Part shown: piece after piece, positions 6,411 through 14,070 of the stretch
Numbering within the stretch: position 1 is the first letter of the stretch
Layout: each line of letters opens with the position of its first letter
Assembly (NCBI GenBank): GCA_964648005.1
Contig: CAZYKR010000066.1
Location: 1-17,309, forward strand
Length of the DNA: 17,309 bases
Reading direction: 5' to 3'
Source of the DNA: JAGQTE01 sp964648005
Lineage (GTDB): Bacteria; Actinomycetota; Acidimicrobiia; Acidimicrobiales; Acidimicrobilacustridaceae
Notes under the pieces: generated by a model
Database searches by the model: none
What the model was told of the DNA's origin: nothing
Seen by the model: only the letters and a program-made list of their open reading frames with translations
Position numbers and translations under genes: made by a program

Positions 6411-6677
6411 TCTCGTGTCGAGGTCGGTGTGCGCGAGCTCAAGAACAACCTCAGCCGGTACCTGGACCGAGTCCAGGAGGGTGAGGAGGTCATCGTCACC
6501 GATCGCGGCCGGCCTGTGGCGCGGCTGTCGGCGCTCGATCACTCGACTGACCGGTTGGCTGAGCTGGTCGCCGCCGGCGCCGTGCGTCCCGCAAAGCGCA
6601 CGGCCCGAACTCGCCCGGCTCGCCGGATCAAGCCCAAGGGCTCGGTCAGCGACCTCGTCGCCGAACAGCGGCGGTGA
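6396..6677 (+). CDS. vapB: VapB antitoxin, Phd/YefM fold
   Basis: A 93-aa protein whose N-terminus reads VGVRELKNNLSRYLDRVQEG, then EEVIVTDRGRPVARL: the classic Phd/YefM DNA-binding fold of type II antitoxins. The C-terminal 45 residues are basic and flexible (PAKRTARTRPARRIKPKG) and should wrap the toxin. The start at 6396 gives MTVATSRVEVGVREL and lies at the expected transcription start. The last codons overlap the toxin start by 4 nt (GTGA), coupling the two. The pair sits just outside the tRNA scar, so it is probably chromosomal, though a toxin-antitoxin pair can itself be mobile. Confidence 0.93.
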   Translation: MTVATSRVEVGVRELKNNLSRYLDRVQEGEEVIVTDRGRPVARLSALDHSTDRLAELVAAGAVRPAKRTARTRPARRIKPKGSVSDLVAEQRR

Positions 6678-7096
6678 TCACCTATGTCGACACGTCCTCG
6701 CTGCTGAAGCTGCTGATCGACGAGGACGGCTCGGAGCGAGCCGAGCTGATCTGGGACACGGCAGACGTGTTGGCCGGGTCGGCATTGATCGTCGTCGAAG
6801 CGCGAGCCGCTCTCGCTGCCGCCGAGCGAGGCGCAAGGCTCACCGCTGCGCAGCACCGCGAGGCCAAGGGAGCGCTCGCTGTGCTCGTCGACGAGTTGTC
6901 GATCGTCGAGGTCAGCGAGCAGCTGATCGCCGAAGCGGCCAACCTCGCCGAGCAGGAAGCGTTGCGCGGCTACGACGCCGTGCACCTTGCCTCAGCAATG
7001 TTGATCGAGGCGGAGCTCGTGACCAGCGCCGACGCAGCGCTGTGCGAAGCGGCGGCACGTCGAGGCCTTCACGTTGCCAACCCGCTCGATGCCTGA
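6674..7096 (+). CDS. vapC: VapC toxin, PIN-domain ribonuclease
   Basis: A 140-aa protein from a GTG start that overlaps the antitoxin stop. It carries the PIN acidic set: D6 in ITYVDTSSLLKL, E42 in IVVEARAAL, D101 in GYDAVHLASA and D120 in VTSADAALC. These bind metal for RNA cleavage, typically of tRNA or rRNA. The length is normal and no key residue is missing, so it should be active unless held by VapB. The stop codon abuts the convergent TetR stop with no base between them (7094-7099 reads TGATCA). Confidence 0.93.
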   Translation: MITYVDTSSLLKLLIDEDGSERAELIWDTADVLAGSALIVVEARAALAAAERGARLTAAQHREAKGALAVLVDELSIVEVSEQLIAEAANLAEQEALRGYDAVHLASAMLIEAELVTSADAALCEAAARRGLHVANPLDA

Positions 7097-7753
7097 TCAG
7101 GCGTACTCATCGAGGAGCATGCGGCGCCAGGTGTCGGCGAGCCAGTACTGATAACGATCCAGGGACCAGCCGCGTTCGTCGGTGAGGAGGACGAAGAGCT
7201 CGGAGCTGGCGGTGGCCCAGATGACATCAGCGGCTTCGTCGAGGCTGAGGTCGGGTCGTAGGGCGCTTTGGCCGAGGTTGGCGACCAGGCGGCGCATGTT
7301 GGCGGCCCGCCGTTCGCTGATCTGGTGCCACACCTCGTGCGCTTCGGGCTCGGTCGAGGCGGCATCACGCAGGGCGAGGAACAGCGGCGCGAGGCGCGTT
7401 TGGATCGCTCGAACGGCCCCGGCGTAGATGTCGAGCTGCCTCACGGGATCGGACTCCCGTTGCATGCGTTGCACGTAGTCCCGTTCCTCGGGGGCGATGG
7501 GCTGGTTCGTGCCGGAGATGGCGAGCTCGATGAGCTCCCGCAGGATTTCTGGCTTGCGTCCCACGAGGGCGTACAGCGTGTCGACGTGGACGTCGGCGTC
7601 GCGGGCGATCTGGGCCACCGTGGTGGCTCGGTACCCCTTGGCGACGATGAGCGCCCGCGCCGCGTCGAGGATGCGGCCCTTGGTCTGGTCGGACTGGGCC
7701 TGGCGTGCGGCGTTGTCGTAGGGCCGGTTGGCCCCCTTGACAGGTCGAGTCAT
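7097..7753 (-). CDS. TetR-family transcriptional regulator 1
   Basis: A 218-aa protein. The N-terminal TetR domain (about 23-70) includes ILDAARALIVAKGYRATTV and the recognition helix region ADVHVDTLYALVGRK. The C-terminal ligand domain ends with ELFVLLTDERGWSLDRYQYW. That tail closely resembles the tail of the second TetR of this window (13380-14042). The ATG has no ribosome-binding site and lies 17 nt from a perfect dyad in the divergent intergenic space, so it probably represses itself and the 100-aa gene. The ligand is unknown. Confidence 0.9.
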   Translation of the reverse strand: MTRPVKGANRPYDNAARQAQSDQTKGRILDAARALIVAKGYRATTVAQIARDADVHVDTLYALVGRKPEILRELIELAISGTNQPIAPEERDYVQRMQRESDPVRQLDIYAGAVRAIQTRLAPLFLALRDAASTEPEAHEVWHQISERRAANMRRLVANLGQSALRPDLSLDEAADVIWATASSELFVLLTDERGWSLDRYQYWLADTWRRMLLDEYA

Positions 7754-7769
7754 GCGTCGCAGGATATCA

Positions 7770-7788
7770 ATCCGAACACTATTCGGAT
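7770..7788. promoter_or_regulatory. Perfect 19-bp dyad, likely operator of TetR 1
   Basis: ATCCGAA (7770-7776), 5-nt spacer CACTA, TTCGGAT (7782-7788). It occupies the 50-nt gap between the divergent starts at 7753 and 7804, where a bound repressor would block both promoters. GATATC just to its left on the minus side could serve as the -10 of the tetR gene. GAGG before 7804 is the ribosome-binding site of the 100-aa gene. Confidence 0.75.
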
Positions 7789-7803
7789 GGAAATGAGGCT
7801 GAC

Positions 7804-8106
7804 ATGCCCTACGCGTTCACCCAGGACGTCCCGATCGACGCTGCGTTCTATGAGCGCATCCGCCAAGGGCTCGGTGACGATCTGCCACCGGGTCTGATCG
7901 TCCACTTCGCGGTCGAGAACCCCGACGGCGGGCTGCGCTACTACGACATCTGGGAGTCCGAGGAGGCCTGTGACCGCTTCGGTGAGGACAGACTCCACCC
8001 GGTCGTCCACGCACTGCTGGCCGAGGCCTTCGGCAGCGACCTGCCCGACGAACCAGCGCGCGTCGCCCTCCCGGTGGTCCACGTCTGGGGCAGCGGAGCG
8101 CGCTGA
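7804..8106 (+). CDS. 100-aa protein divergent from TetR 1, probable ABM-like fold
   Basis: The ATG is preceded by GAGG at about 6 nt. The order is a helix (AAFYERIRQGLGD), a strand (LIVHFAVENPDGGLRYYDIWES), a helix (CDRFGEDRLHPVVHALLAEAF) and a final strand (ALPVVHVWG). This matches the small ferredoxin-like dimeric alpha-beta barrel proteins (monooxygenase/EthD-like) often found beside TetR genes. No cofactor or catalytic residues can be identified. Regulation by the divergent TetR is likely from the shared dyad. The fold is inferred from the layout. Confidence 0.78.
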   Translation: MPYAFTQDVPIDAAFYERIRQGLGDDLPPGLIVHFAVENPDGGLRYYDIWESEEACDRFGEDRLHPVVHALLAEAFGSDLPDEPARVALPVVHVWGSGAR

Positions 8107-8180
8107 TCGCCTTTGAGCCCCCCTCCGGTCCGAGGATTCGAAGGCGTCCGGCGGGACTCGAGCAGCACTACCCTCACACC

Positions 8181-8567
8181 GTGAGCGGAGCACCAGACGT
8201 TGTACTGGCATTCGTCGAGAGGTTCGCGGCCGGCGACCTCGAGGCGTTGGAGCGCCTCCTGCACGCGGACTTCGTGGGCCACGTCACGACCGCCGACGCC
8301 GGCGTGCGGACCGTCGGACGCGACGGCTACTTGGCGTCGGTGCGCGCCATGGACGTTGGGTCGGCGAACCTGCGTCTCGATGTACCGAACCTCGTCGAGA
8401 TCGAGCCCGGCCGAGTGCTCGTCATGGTGGAGGTGCAGGCGGAGCGAAACGGGCGGAGCCTCCACAACTTCAGCGGACAGCTCCTGACGGTGGAGGACGG
8501 TCGCATCGTCGAGTCCTGGATGGTCGAGGCCCTCCCGGCCGAGAGCGATCAGTTCTGGTCCGCCTGA
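8181..8567 (+). CDS. SnoaL/NTF2-like protein
   Basis: A 128-aa protein with a GTG start. The first helix VVLAFVERFAAGDLEALERLL, then HADFVGHVT, GRDGYLASVRAM, and the closing strands VLVMVEVQAE and GQLLTVEDGRIVESWMVE follow the SnoaL-like polyketide cyclase / NTF2 cone fold. Members of this fold act as small isomerases, cyclases or binding proteins, and the sequence alone does not say which. It starts 74 nt after the 100-aa gene on the same strand, so it may share its transcript. It has no clear ribosome-binding site. Confidence 0.85.
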   Translation: MSGAPDVVLAFVERFAAGDLEALERLLHADFVGHVTTADAGVRTVGRDGYLASVRAMDVGSANLRLDVPNLVEIEPGRVLVMVEVQAERNGRSLHNFSGQLLTVEDGRIVESWMVEALPAESDQFWSA

Positions 8568-8596
8568 TCCAGAGGCCCGTGGTGTGCCCGTGGCAC

Positions 8597-9088
8597 TCAG
8601 CCCGGGTCCGGTGAGGTCGTCCCGACCAATGGGTCGTCGTCGAGCCGGCGCGCGACGCGGACGAGACCTTCGCGCACCGTGGTGCCGTAGCCGTCGTCGT
8701 CGAGGGCATCGACGCTGGCGAGGCCGGCCTCGACGTGGTGACGTGCCAGCTCGGTGTGCCCGAGGCGCCGATGGGCATCGGCGAGGTTCAGGTGCAGCGA
8801 CGGCTGGAACGAGCGGGCGGTGCCCGGGACACCCGCGGCATGGACGCGGTCGTCCGTGAGCCCTTCGGCGGCGGCGAGCGCACGAAGGTCCCAGGCCAGC
8901 TCGTCCTCGAGGACGTCTTGGACATCGGCCATGGCGTGAGCGATCGCACATCGATGCAACGGGTCCCCGTCGTCACCGACCTCGGCCCAGAGGGCGGTGA
9001 AGGTCCTGCGCGCGAGGTCGCGATCGCCTCTCTGGCTAGCGGCGAGACCTTCGCCGAAGCGCTGCATGATCGGGTCAGGCTCGGTCAT
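8597..9088 (-). CDS. Small helical-repeat (TPR-like) protein
   Basis: A 163-aa protein. The ATG at 9088 is chosen because AGGA lies 6 nt upstream and the protein begins MTEPDPIMQRFGEGLAASQR; the longer open frame upstream reads through non-coding sequence. All-helical segments with TPR-like spacing are visible: GLAASQRGDRDLARRTFTAL, LHLNLADAHRRLGHTELARH and HVEAGLASV. TPR proteins are scaffolds; no partner is indicated. It lies 110 nt downstream of the acyltransferase on the same strand and ends 29 nt from the convergent SnoaL-like gene. Confidence 0.8.
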   Translation of the reverse strand: MTEPDPIMQRFGEGLAASQRGDRDLARRTFTALWAEVGDDGDPLHRCAIAHAMADVQDVLEDELAWDLRALAAAEGLTDDRVHAAGVPGTARSFQPSLHLNLADAHRRLGHTELARHHVEAGLASVDALDDDGYGTTVREGLVRVARRLDDDPLVGTTSPDPG

Positions 9089-9198
9089 CGTCAGTCCTGA
9101 TTCGGGCCGTCGCGGCGACGCATGCTGCGGCGGTGGGTTGGGTTTCGGCGCCGGTGATCGGGGGCGTGAGCCATGCTCGCCGAGGGTGTTGGTGATGC

Positions 9199-11295
9199 CT
9201 AGCCTTGGTTGAGCTCCGCTGCCAGCGCGGCTCGGATCGGTTCCGTGAGCCCTCGTGCGGTCGGCACCGAGATGTGGCCGCCATCTCGGTACACCCACTG
9301 GTCGCCCCGGAGCGCAGAGCAGAGGTCGTCCGGGCACACCGCGCTCGTCAGATCCACAAGGTCCAGTTCGCTCGCGGCGGCGACGTCAGCAACCAACTCC
9401 CGCCCGACGACGGCCGTGTCGTCGATCCCGGCGACCGAGAGCGGTTCGCCGGCGCATCCGCTCGTCGAAGCCAACTCGGCGATGAGAGAGCACTGGATGG
9501 GGTCCCAATCGAGGTGGGGGAGCGTCTGGAGGAGGATGACCGGGATGCCGGCGCTCTGAAGGGTGTGGATCGTCGACGCCAAGCCCTGCCCGCTGGCCTC
9601 GGCTCGGGAGCGCTCGTCTCCCGGATCCCGGGAACCGGGCAGGCGGGTGTCGAACGCGGTGCCGTCACCGGTGATGCCCCGCACATAGCGATCGGATGCA
9701 TAGGCCATGACCACTGCACTCGGTGGGTCCTGGACCAGTGCCGCGATGGTCTCGTCGTAGAACCGGCGGCAGTCGTCCAGGGCCGAATCGGATTCGACCA
9801 TGTGAATGGTCACGTCGATCGGCGGGCACCCGGAGTTGGTCACGACGGTGACGTCGTAGCCCATGTCGTTGGCGGCCTGGGTGACGGGTTCGGTGAACTG
9901 ACCGGCGTTCGAGTCACCGAAGAGCACGACCTCACCGATCGCGTCGGGGACGCTCCACGCGCAGATGTCGGTGCGCTCGGCGATCGGGGCGTCGCTATCG
10001 CAGCCGCGTTCGACGTCGGCGTGCGCCGGACCGGCCTGTGCCTCGAGCGCATCGAGCGGCGTCGGGGCCAGGACGGTGAACGTCGGGTCGGCCAGGAGAC
10101 AGGCAGCGATCGGGACGATCGTGCAGATCACGCCGAGCCGCAACGCATTGCGGCCGCGGATCGCCTTGTCGAATCGGAACCGCTGCTCGACCGCTCGATA
10201 CGAGAGCCACGCCGGGAGCAGCGAGAGCGCGGCTGCCGCGGTGGCGACCCACGGCGCATCTGGAGCCATGGCGACCGCGAACACGATCAAGGGCCAGTGC
10301 CACAGGTACCAGCTGTACGAGAGGTTGCCGATCCACTGGGCGGGAGCGCTCGAGAGGAGGCGGTTCCGTGCCGTTGTTGACGATCCACCGGCGATGACGA
10401 GGATCGTGCCGATGACCGGGAGGAGAGTCAACGGTCCGGGCAGGTACCTCGCTCGTCGCCCGAGGATGGAGTCGAGGCCGGGCAGCGTCGAGGTGGCGTC
10501 GGCGGCGAACACCGGCACGAGGATCAGGCCTGCGCCGACGGCGATGAGGACCGCGGAGGCCCTCCGTCCCAGTCGCTCGAGGCGCCTGCCGAGCAAGACG
10601 AGCAACGCCCCGGCGATGAACTCCCACGCCCGGGCAAAGCTCCCGTAGAAGGCCAGCCGTTCGTTGTAGACCACCAGCAGCACCCACAGCGTGAAGCATC
10701 CAGCGCCGAGGGCACCCAGGCCGAGACCCACCCAACGGGTCCGGAGACCTCGTCGCCGCGCGACCACCAACAAGGCGGCGAGGATTGCGGGGAAGACGAA
10801 GTAGAACTGCTCCTCGACCGAGAGCGACCAGGTGTGGAGCAGCGCGTTCGACTCGGCCGGCGCGTCGAAGTAGCCAGACGGCGAGGCGAGCAGTTGGAAG
10901 TTGGCCGAGAACAGCGACGCGGCGATGCCGGTGGTCGTCGTGTCCTGTCGGGGCCCGATCGGGCTGAGGAAGAAGATCGACGCGATGGCGACGACCGAGG
11001 TCATCGTGGCGAGCGCAGGCAGGATCCGGCGAACGCGCCCGCTGTAGAAGTTGGCGAACCCGATCCGGTTGGCTCCGGCGTGCTCACGCAGGAGCTTGGC
11101 GGTGATGACGTAGCCCGAGATCACGAAGAAGACGTCGACCCCAGCGAAGCCGCCAGGGACCGGAAGGTCGGCGTGGAAGGCAACGACGAGCAGCACGGCG
11201 ACGGCGCGCAGGCCTTGGATGTCGGCGCGAAACCCTCGGTCCGACGGAGGTGCAGAGGCGTTCGCCGGGTCCACCTCGCCCACCGCCGCAGCCAC
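9199..11295 (-). CDS. OafA/YrhL-type membrane acyltransferase with C-terminal SGNH domain
   Basis: A 698-aa protein from a GTG start. Residues about 20-400 are an acyltransferase-3 domain of roughly ten membrane segments: RADIQGLRAVAVLLVVAFH with H41, GGFAGVDVFFVISGY, RVRRILPA, HTWSLSVEEQFY and SYSWYLWHWP. Residues about 440-698 form a periplasmic SGNH esterase-like domain with GDSNAG (Ser462) and DGGHIS (Asp671, His674). Such fusions transfer acetyl or similar groups onto extracellular polysaccharides or peptidoglycan. The length is normal and the catalytic residues are present. It is divergent from the MBL-fold gene (81 nt between starts). The substrate cannot be told. Confidence 0.93.
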   Translation of the reverse strand: MAAAVGEVDPANASAPPSDRGFRADIQGLRAVAVLLVVAFHADLPVPGGFAGVDVFFVISGYVITAKLLREHAGANRIGFANFYSGRVRRILPALATMTSVVAIASIFFLSPIGPRQDTTTTGIAASLFSANFQLLASPSGYFDAPAESNALLHTWSLSVEEQFYFVFPAILAALLVVARRRGLRTRWVGLGLGALGAGCFTLWVLLVVYNERLAFYGSFARAWEFIAGALLVLLGRRLERLGRRASAVLIAVGAGLILVPVFAADATSTLPGLDSILGRRARYLPGPLTLLPVIGTILVIAGGSSTTARNRLLSSAPAQWIGNLSYSWYLWHWPLIVFAVAMAPDAPWVATAAAALSLLPAWLSYRAVEQRFRFDKAIRGRNALRLGVICTIVPIAACLLADPTFTVLAPTPLDALEAQAGPAHADVERGCDSDAPIAERTDICAWSVPDAIGEVVLFGDSNAGQFTEPVTQAANDMGYDVTVVTNSGCPPIDVTIHMVESDSALDDCRRFYDETIAALVQDPPSAVVMAYASDRYVRGITGDGTAFDTRLPGSRDPGDERSRAEASGQGLASTIHTLQSAGIPVILLQTLPHLDWDPIQCSLIAELASTSGCAGEPLSVAGIDDTAVVGRELVADVAAASELDLVDLTSAVCPDDLCSALRGDQWVYRDGGHISVPTARGLTEPIRAALAAELNQG
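9266..9290. repeat. Perfect 9-bp inverted repeat inside the acyltransferase 3' end
   Basis: ACCGAGATG (9266-9274) and CATCTCGGT (9282-9290), 7-nt loop. It spans the codons for the catalytic Asp/His block, so it may be a by-product of coding. Confidence 0.55.
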
Positions 11296-11376
11296 GCAGC
11301 GAGGCTACTGCCCCAATGAGACGAACCTCGTCGCAGGTCTCGCTGGTAGCGTCGGCCGATCCGAGGAGGGGTTGCC

Positions 11377-12093
11377 ATGGAGACACAGGTGGATGAGGTC
11401 GCCGACGGGATCTACCGGATCTCGACCTTCGTCGAGATGGCCGGGCTTCGCTTCAATCAATACCTGGTCGATGCGGAAGAGCCTCTCTTGTTCCACACCG
11501 GTCAGCGCCACCTCTTCCCGCTGACCTCCGAGGCGTTCGCTCGCGTCCGGCCCGTCGAGGATCTCCGGTGGATCAGCTGGGGGCACCTGGAGTCCGACGA
11601 GAGCGGGGCGATGAACGAGTGGCTCGCTGCCGCACCCCGGGCCGAGATCGCCGTCGGGTTCATGGCCGGCATCCTCTCGGTGAACGACCTCGCCGACCGA
11701 CCGCCGCGGCTGCTGGGCGACGATGAGGTCATGGAACTCGGCGGCAAGCGCGTGCGCTTCCTTGCGACCCCGCACGTCCCCCACGGTTGGGATGCAGGTG
11801 TGCTGTTCGAAGAGACCACAGGCACCCTGCTCTGTGGCGATCTGTTCACCCAACAGGGCGATGGTCCCGTGACCGACGACGGCGACATCGTCGGTCCGGC
11901 GATCGCGGCGGAGGACGCCTTCGGTGCGACGGCGCTCACCCCATCGACCGCCCCCACCATCGACGGGCTGGCCGCCCTGGAACCCACCACGTTGGCCCTG
12001 ATGCACGGCCCGGCGTGGCAGGGAGACGGCGCCGGTGCCCTGCGCGGGCTCGCCGCCTTCTACGCCGAGCGTCTGGCGGCGACCACCGCCTGA
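11377..12093 (+). CDS. Metallo-beta-lactamase-fold protein, ODP-like
   Basis: A 238-aa protein with a strong ribosome-binding site (AGGAGGGG, about 6 nt before ATG). Metal-site motifs appear in order: WGHLESDESG (H70, E72, D74), TPHVPHGWDAG (H133, H136, D139), LCGDLF (D155) and LMHGPAW (H210). The first motif is the H-x-E-x-D form of the oxygen-binding diiron (flavodiiron/ODP) branch, but the His that usually follows the Asp is Glu75. There is no flavodoxin domain. Enzymes of this branch reduce O2 or NO, or hydrolyse small substrates; the function here is open. It is convergent with the micro-ORF that ends the next operon (4-nt gap). Confidence 0.88.
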   Translation: METQVDEVADGIYRISTFVEMAGLRFNQYLVDAEEPLLFHTGQRHLFPLTSEAFARVRPVEDLRWISWGHLESDESGAMNEWLAAAPRAEIAVGFMAGILSVNDLADRPPRLLGDDEVMELGGKRVRFLATPHVPHGWDAGVLFEETTGTLLCGDLFTQQGDGPVTDDGDIVGPAIAAEDAFGATALTPSTAPTIDGLAALEPTTLALMHGPAWQGDGAGALRGLAAFYAERLAATTA

Positions 12094-12097
12094 TGCG

Positions 12098-12184
12098 TCA
12101 CAGTGGCGTCTGCTGGTGCAGCGCCAGTTGCCACGCTCCCTCGTTCTCCCACGGGTCACCGCGCATCGAGTCGACGACCACCAT
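12098..12184 (-). CDS. 28-aa micro-ORF at the end of the hemerythrin operon
   Basis: The peptide starts MVVVDSMRGDPWENEGAW and ends LALHQQTPL. Its ATG at 12184 has GAGGAG 7 nt upstream, as strong as the site before the hemerythrin gene and of the same sequence. It begins 11 nt after the upstream stop and ends 4 nt before the end of the convergent MBL gene, filling an otherwise empty 102-nt gap. I know no family for it. It may be a true small protein or a chance frame with a good ribosome-binding site. Confidence 0.5.
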   Translation of the reverse strand: MVVVDSMRGDPWENEGAWQLALHQQTPL

Positions 12185-12195
12185 GCGCTGGCTCC

Positions 12196-13362
12196 TCAGC
12201 CGACTGGTGGCGTCTCTATCCCCGCATCCGGCACGAGATGCCGCGGGCGACGACCCGCCACCGCACCGAGGCGGCGGAGGTCGTCGCGCAGCGCCTCGGA
12301 GCGGTCACGGTGTGCGGGCAGGATCGTTGCGTACACCACTTCGAGCTTCGTTCCCTGGAGGACGTGGAAGCTCTGCTGGATGCGCGTGCCGTCGGCGTCG
12401 TCGGACAGACGGATCGTCCACTCGGTGCTGTCGGGGTACAGGCGGGTCGGCACGGTGCGCCAGACGATCTCGAAGGGAGCGCTGCTTGTGATCTCGCAGA
12501 GCCGACCCCAGCGGAACAGGCCTTGCTTGTTGCGTCCCCGGAACCGGGCGCCCGGTCGTGCCTCGGTGATCGGTCCGACCCACTCGGCCTCGACGCATTC
12601 GTGGCTCCATTCGCCGACGCGGGTGGGGTCCCGCACGACCTCCCACACGGCCTCGACGTCGGCGTCGACCACGACCGCTGTGGCGCAGTCGTGCAACAGG
12701 CCGCGCCGGCGCGGGCTCCAGCACGCTCGCTGCCGGCGCCGGTAGGCGGGCCCGAACCCGTGCACCAGCGCGACGCGCGCCAGCGGGGGGACGAGGCCGA
12801 GCACGCGCTCCCGGTCGGCCGGTGTGACACCGTCGATGAGCCAGTGACCTTCCAGGCCGAGTTGCGCCATGGACTTGCCATCGAGGTTGTGCTCCTGCTC
12901 GATCGCCGCCCACTCGGCGTTCGTGATGGCCTGGGACACGACGGGCATCACCTCGCGCTCCTCGCGCTCGAGGTGGGGGAGCAGCACGTCGCGCAGGTCG
13001 TCGACGGCGGCGACGATGGCGGCGGGCGTGCGGTGTGCCGGGTCGTCGGTGACGGCGCGCTCGAGAGCGGACACGGCCTCGGCCACCACCTCGTGGTCGC
13101 GGTGCATGTCGTCGAGCACGGCCGCCGCACCGGGATCTCGTTCCCGGACGAGCGGATAGAGGCCGACGTCCTCGGACCGATGGTGCGCGTCGAGGAACGT
13201 CATCATCCAGGCGAGGTGATCCGAGATGGCGGCGAGCTGGCGTTCATCGGAGAGCGGCTCGCGGGTGAGCACGGTGTGGGCCCGCTCCAGGTCGCGGCGC
13301 AGCGCGTTGTGGACGATGCGCATCATGTTCGTGTCCGCGGGTCCGGTCGGGTCGATCGGCAT
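12196..13362 (-). CDS. Hemerythrin HHE - SRPBCC fusion protein
   Basis: A 388-aa protein. The ATG at 13362 follows ACGAGGAG by 7 nt. Residues about 10-160 form a four-helix hemerythrin domain with the iron ligands in order: H18 (RIVHNA), HHRSED (H60, H61, E64), MHRDHE (H87, H90) and LLPHLEREEREVMP (H130, E134). Residues about 225-370 form an SRPBCC/START-like domain: ATAVVVDADVEAVWEVVRDP, WRTVPTRLY, EWTIRLSDDADGTRIQQSF. Hemerythrins bind O2, NO or sense redox and iron; SRPBCC domains bind hydrophobic ligands. The combination suggests a ligand-linked diiron sensor or oxygenase-like protein, but this is inference. It is 17 nt downstream of TetR 2 and surely co-transcribed with it. Confidence 0.9.
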   Translation of the reverse strand: MPIDPTGPADTNMMRIVHNALRRDLERAHTVLTREPLSDERQLAAISDHLAWMMTFLDAHHRSEDVGLYPLVRERDPGAAAVLDDMHRDHEVVAEAVSALERAVTDDPAHRTPAAIVAAVDDLRDVLLPHLEREEREVMPVVSQAITNAEWAAIEQEHNLDGKSMAQLGLEGHWLIDGVTPADRERVLGLVPPLARVALVHGFGPAYRRRQRACWSPRRRGLLHDCATAVVVDADVEAVWEVVRDPTRVGEWSHECVEAEWVGPITEARPGARFRGRNKQGLFRWGRLCEITSSAPFEIVWRTVPTRLYPDSTEWTIRLSDDADGTRIQQSFHVLQGTKLEVVYATILPAHRDRSEALRDDLRRLGAVAGRRPRHLVPDAGIETPPVG

Positions 13363-13379
13363 GGCCTGCTCCTCGTGGT

Positions 13380-14042
13380 TCAGCTGGTGGGCAGCACGGC
13401 TTCCAACGTGGCCGACAGCCATCGCTCGTACGCGTCGAGCGGCCATCCCGACGCGTCGGTCAGCAGGAGGTAGACCTCGGGGCTCACGATCGCCCAGACG
13501 CCGTCGCGCTCGGCGGGCGTGGGCGGACGTCCCAGGATCAGCGAGACGCCGGCGGCGACGTCGGTGCGCTGCCGCTCGCGGGCGGCGCGCAGCACCTCGG
13601 CCAGCTCGGCGTCGGACGCCGCCGCCTCGCGGATCACCGCCGCCAAGCGCCCCGTCCGGTCGTTGATGGCGGCGACCACGGCTGCTGCGGCCTCGACGCG
13701 CCGGCTGCGTGGACCCTCGCCCATCGCCCGGAACTCGGGTCGGTCGGCGACAGTGACCGGTGCCGCGTCACCGGCAGCCGCACGGTCGACGACGGCGTCG
13801 AGCAGCTTCCGCTTCGATGCGAAGTGCTTGTAGAGCGTCTCGACGGCGACACCGGCGTCTCGAGCGATGTCGCGCATGCCTGTGCTCGCCCAACCGTCGG
13901 TGGTGAACCGTCGGGTGGCGGCGTGGATGAGGGCGTCGCGCGTCTCCTCGGCTCGCTTGGCCCGAAGCGGTGAGGCGTAGGGGCGACGGGTGGACGTCGT
14001 GGCTCCCGACACCTGCTCCCGGGTGGTGCGGTTGGCGGCCAT
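13380..14042 (-). CDS. TetR-family transcriptional regulator 2
   Basis: A 220-aa protein from ATG 14042. An ATG at 14066 would add 8 residues but lies only 4 nt from the putative operator, so I prefer the inner start; neither has a good ribosome-binding site. The DNA-binding domain is at about 32-82: ALIHAATRRFTTDGWASTGM, then GVAVETLYKHFASKRKLLDA. The C-terminal end YLLLTDASGWPLDAYERWL matches the same position of TetR 1 (LFVLLTDERGWSLDRYQYWL), so the two are likely paralogues. It leads the operon containing the hemerythrin-SRPBCC gene and probably controls it and itself. Confidence 0.9.
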   Translation of the reverse strand: MAANRTTREQVSGATTSTRRPYASPLRAKRAEETRDALIHAATRRFTTDGWASTGMRDIARDAGVAVETLYKHFASKRKLLDAVVDRAAAGDAAPVTVADRPEFRAMGEGPRSRRVEAAAAVVAAINDRTGRLAAVIREAAASDAELAEVLRAARERQRTDVAAGVSLILGRPPTPAERDGVWAIVSPEVYLLLTDASGWPLDAYERWLSATLEAVLPTS

Positions 14043-14070
14043 GGCAGAAACGTAGACCAAGACCATATTT

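Noticed and set aside
6045..6542. 165-codon minus-strand frame ending GAEGLEPPTPSL
   Set aside because: The tail is the translated reverse complement of a tRNA 3' end, a known spurious product, and the frame is antisense to vapB.
9089..9337. Longer N-terminus for the TPR-like gene
   Set aside because: The extension overlaps the acyltransferase 3' end and reads as low-quality sequence; a ribosome-binding site and natural start exist at 9088.
9205..10380. 391-codon plus-strand frame
   Set aside because: It is antisense to the acyltransferase SGNH domain, whose catalytic residues are clear on the other strand.
12103..13473. 456-codon plus-strand frame
   Set aside because: It is antisense to the hemerythrin-SRPBCC gene, with no recognisable domain of its own.
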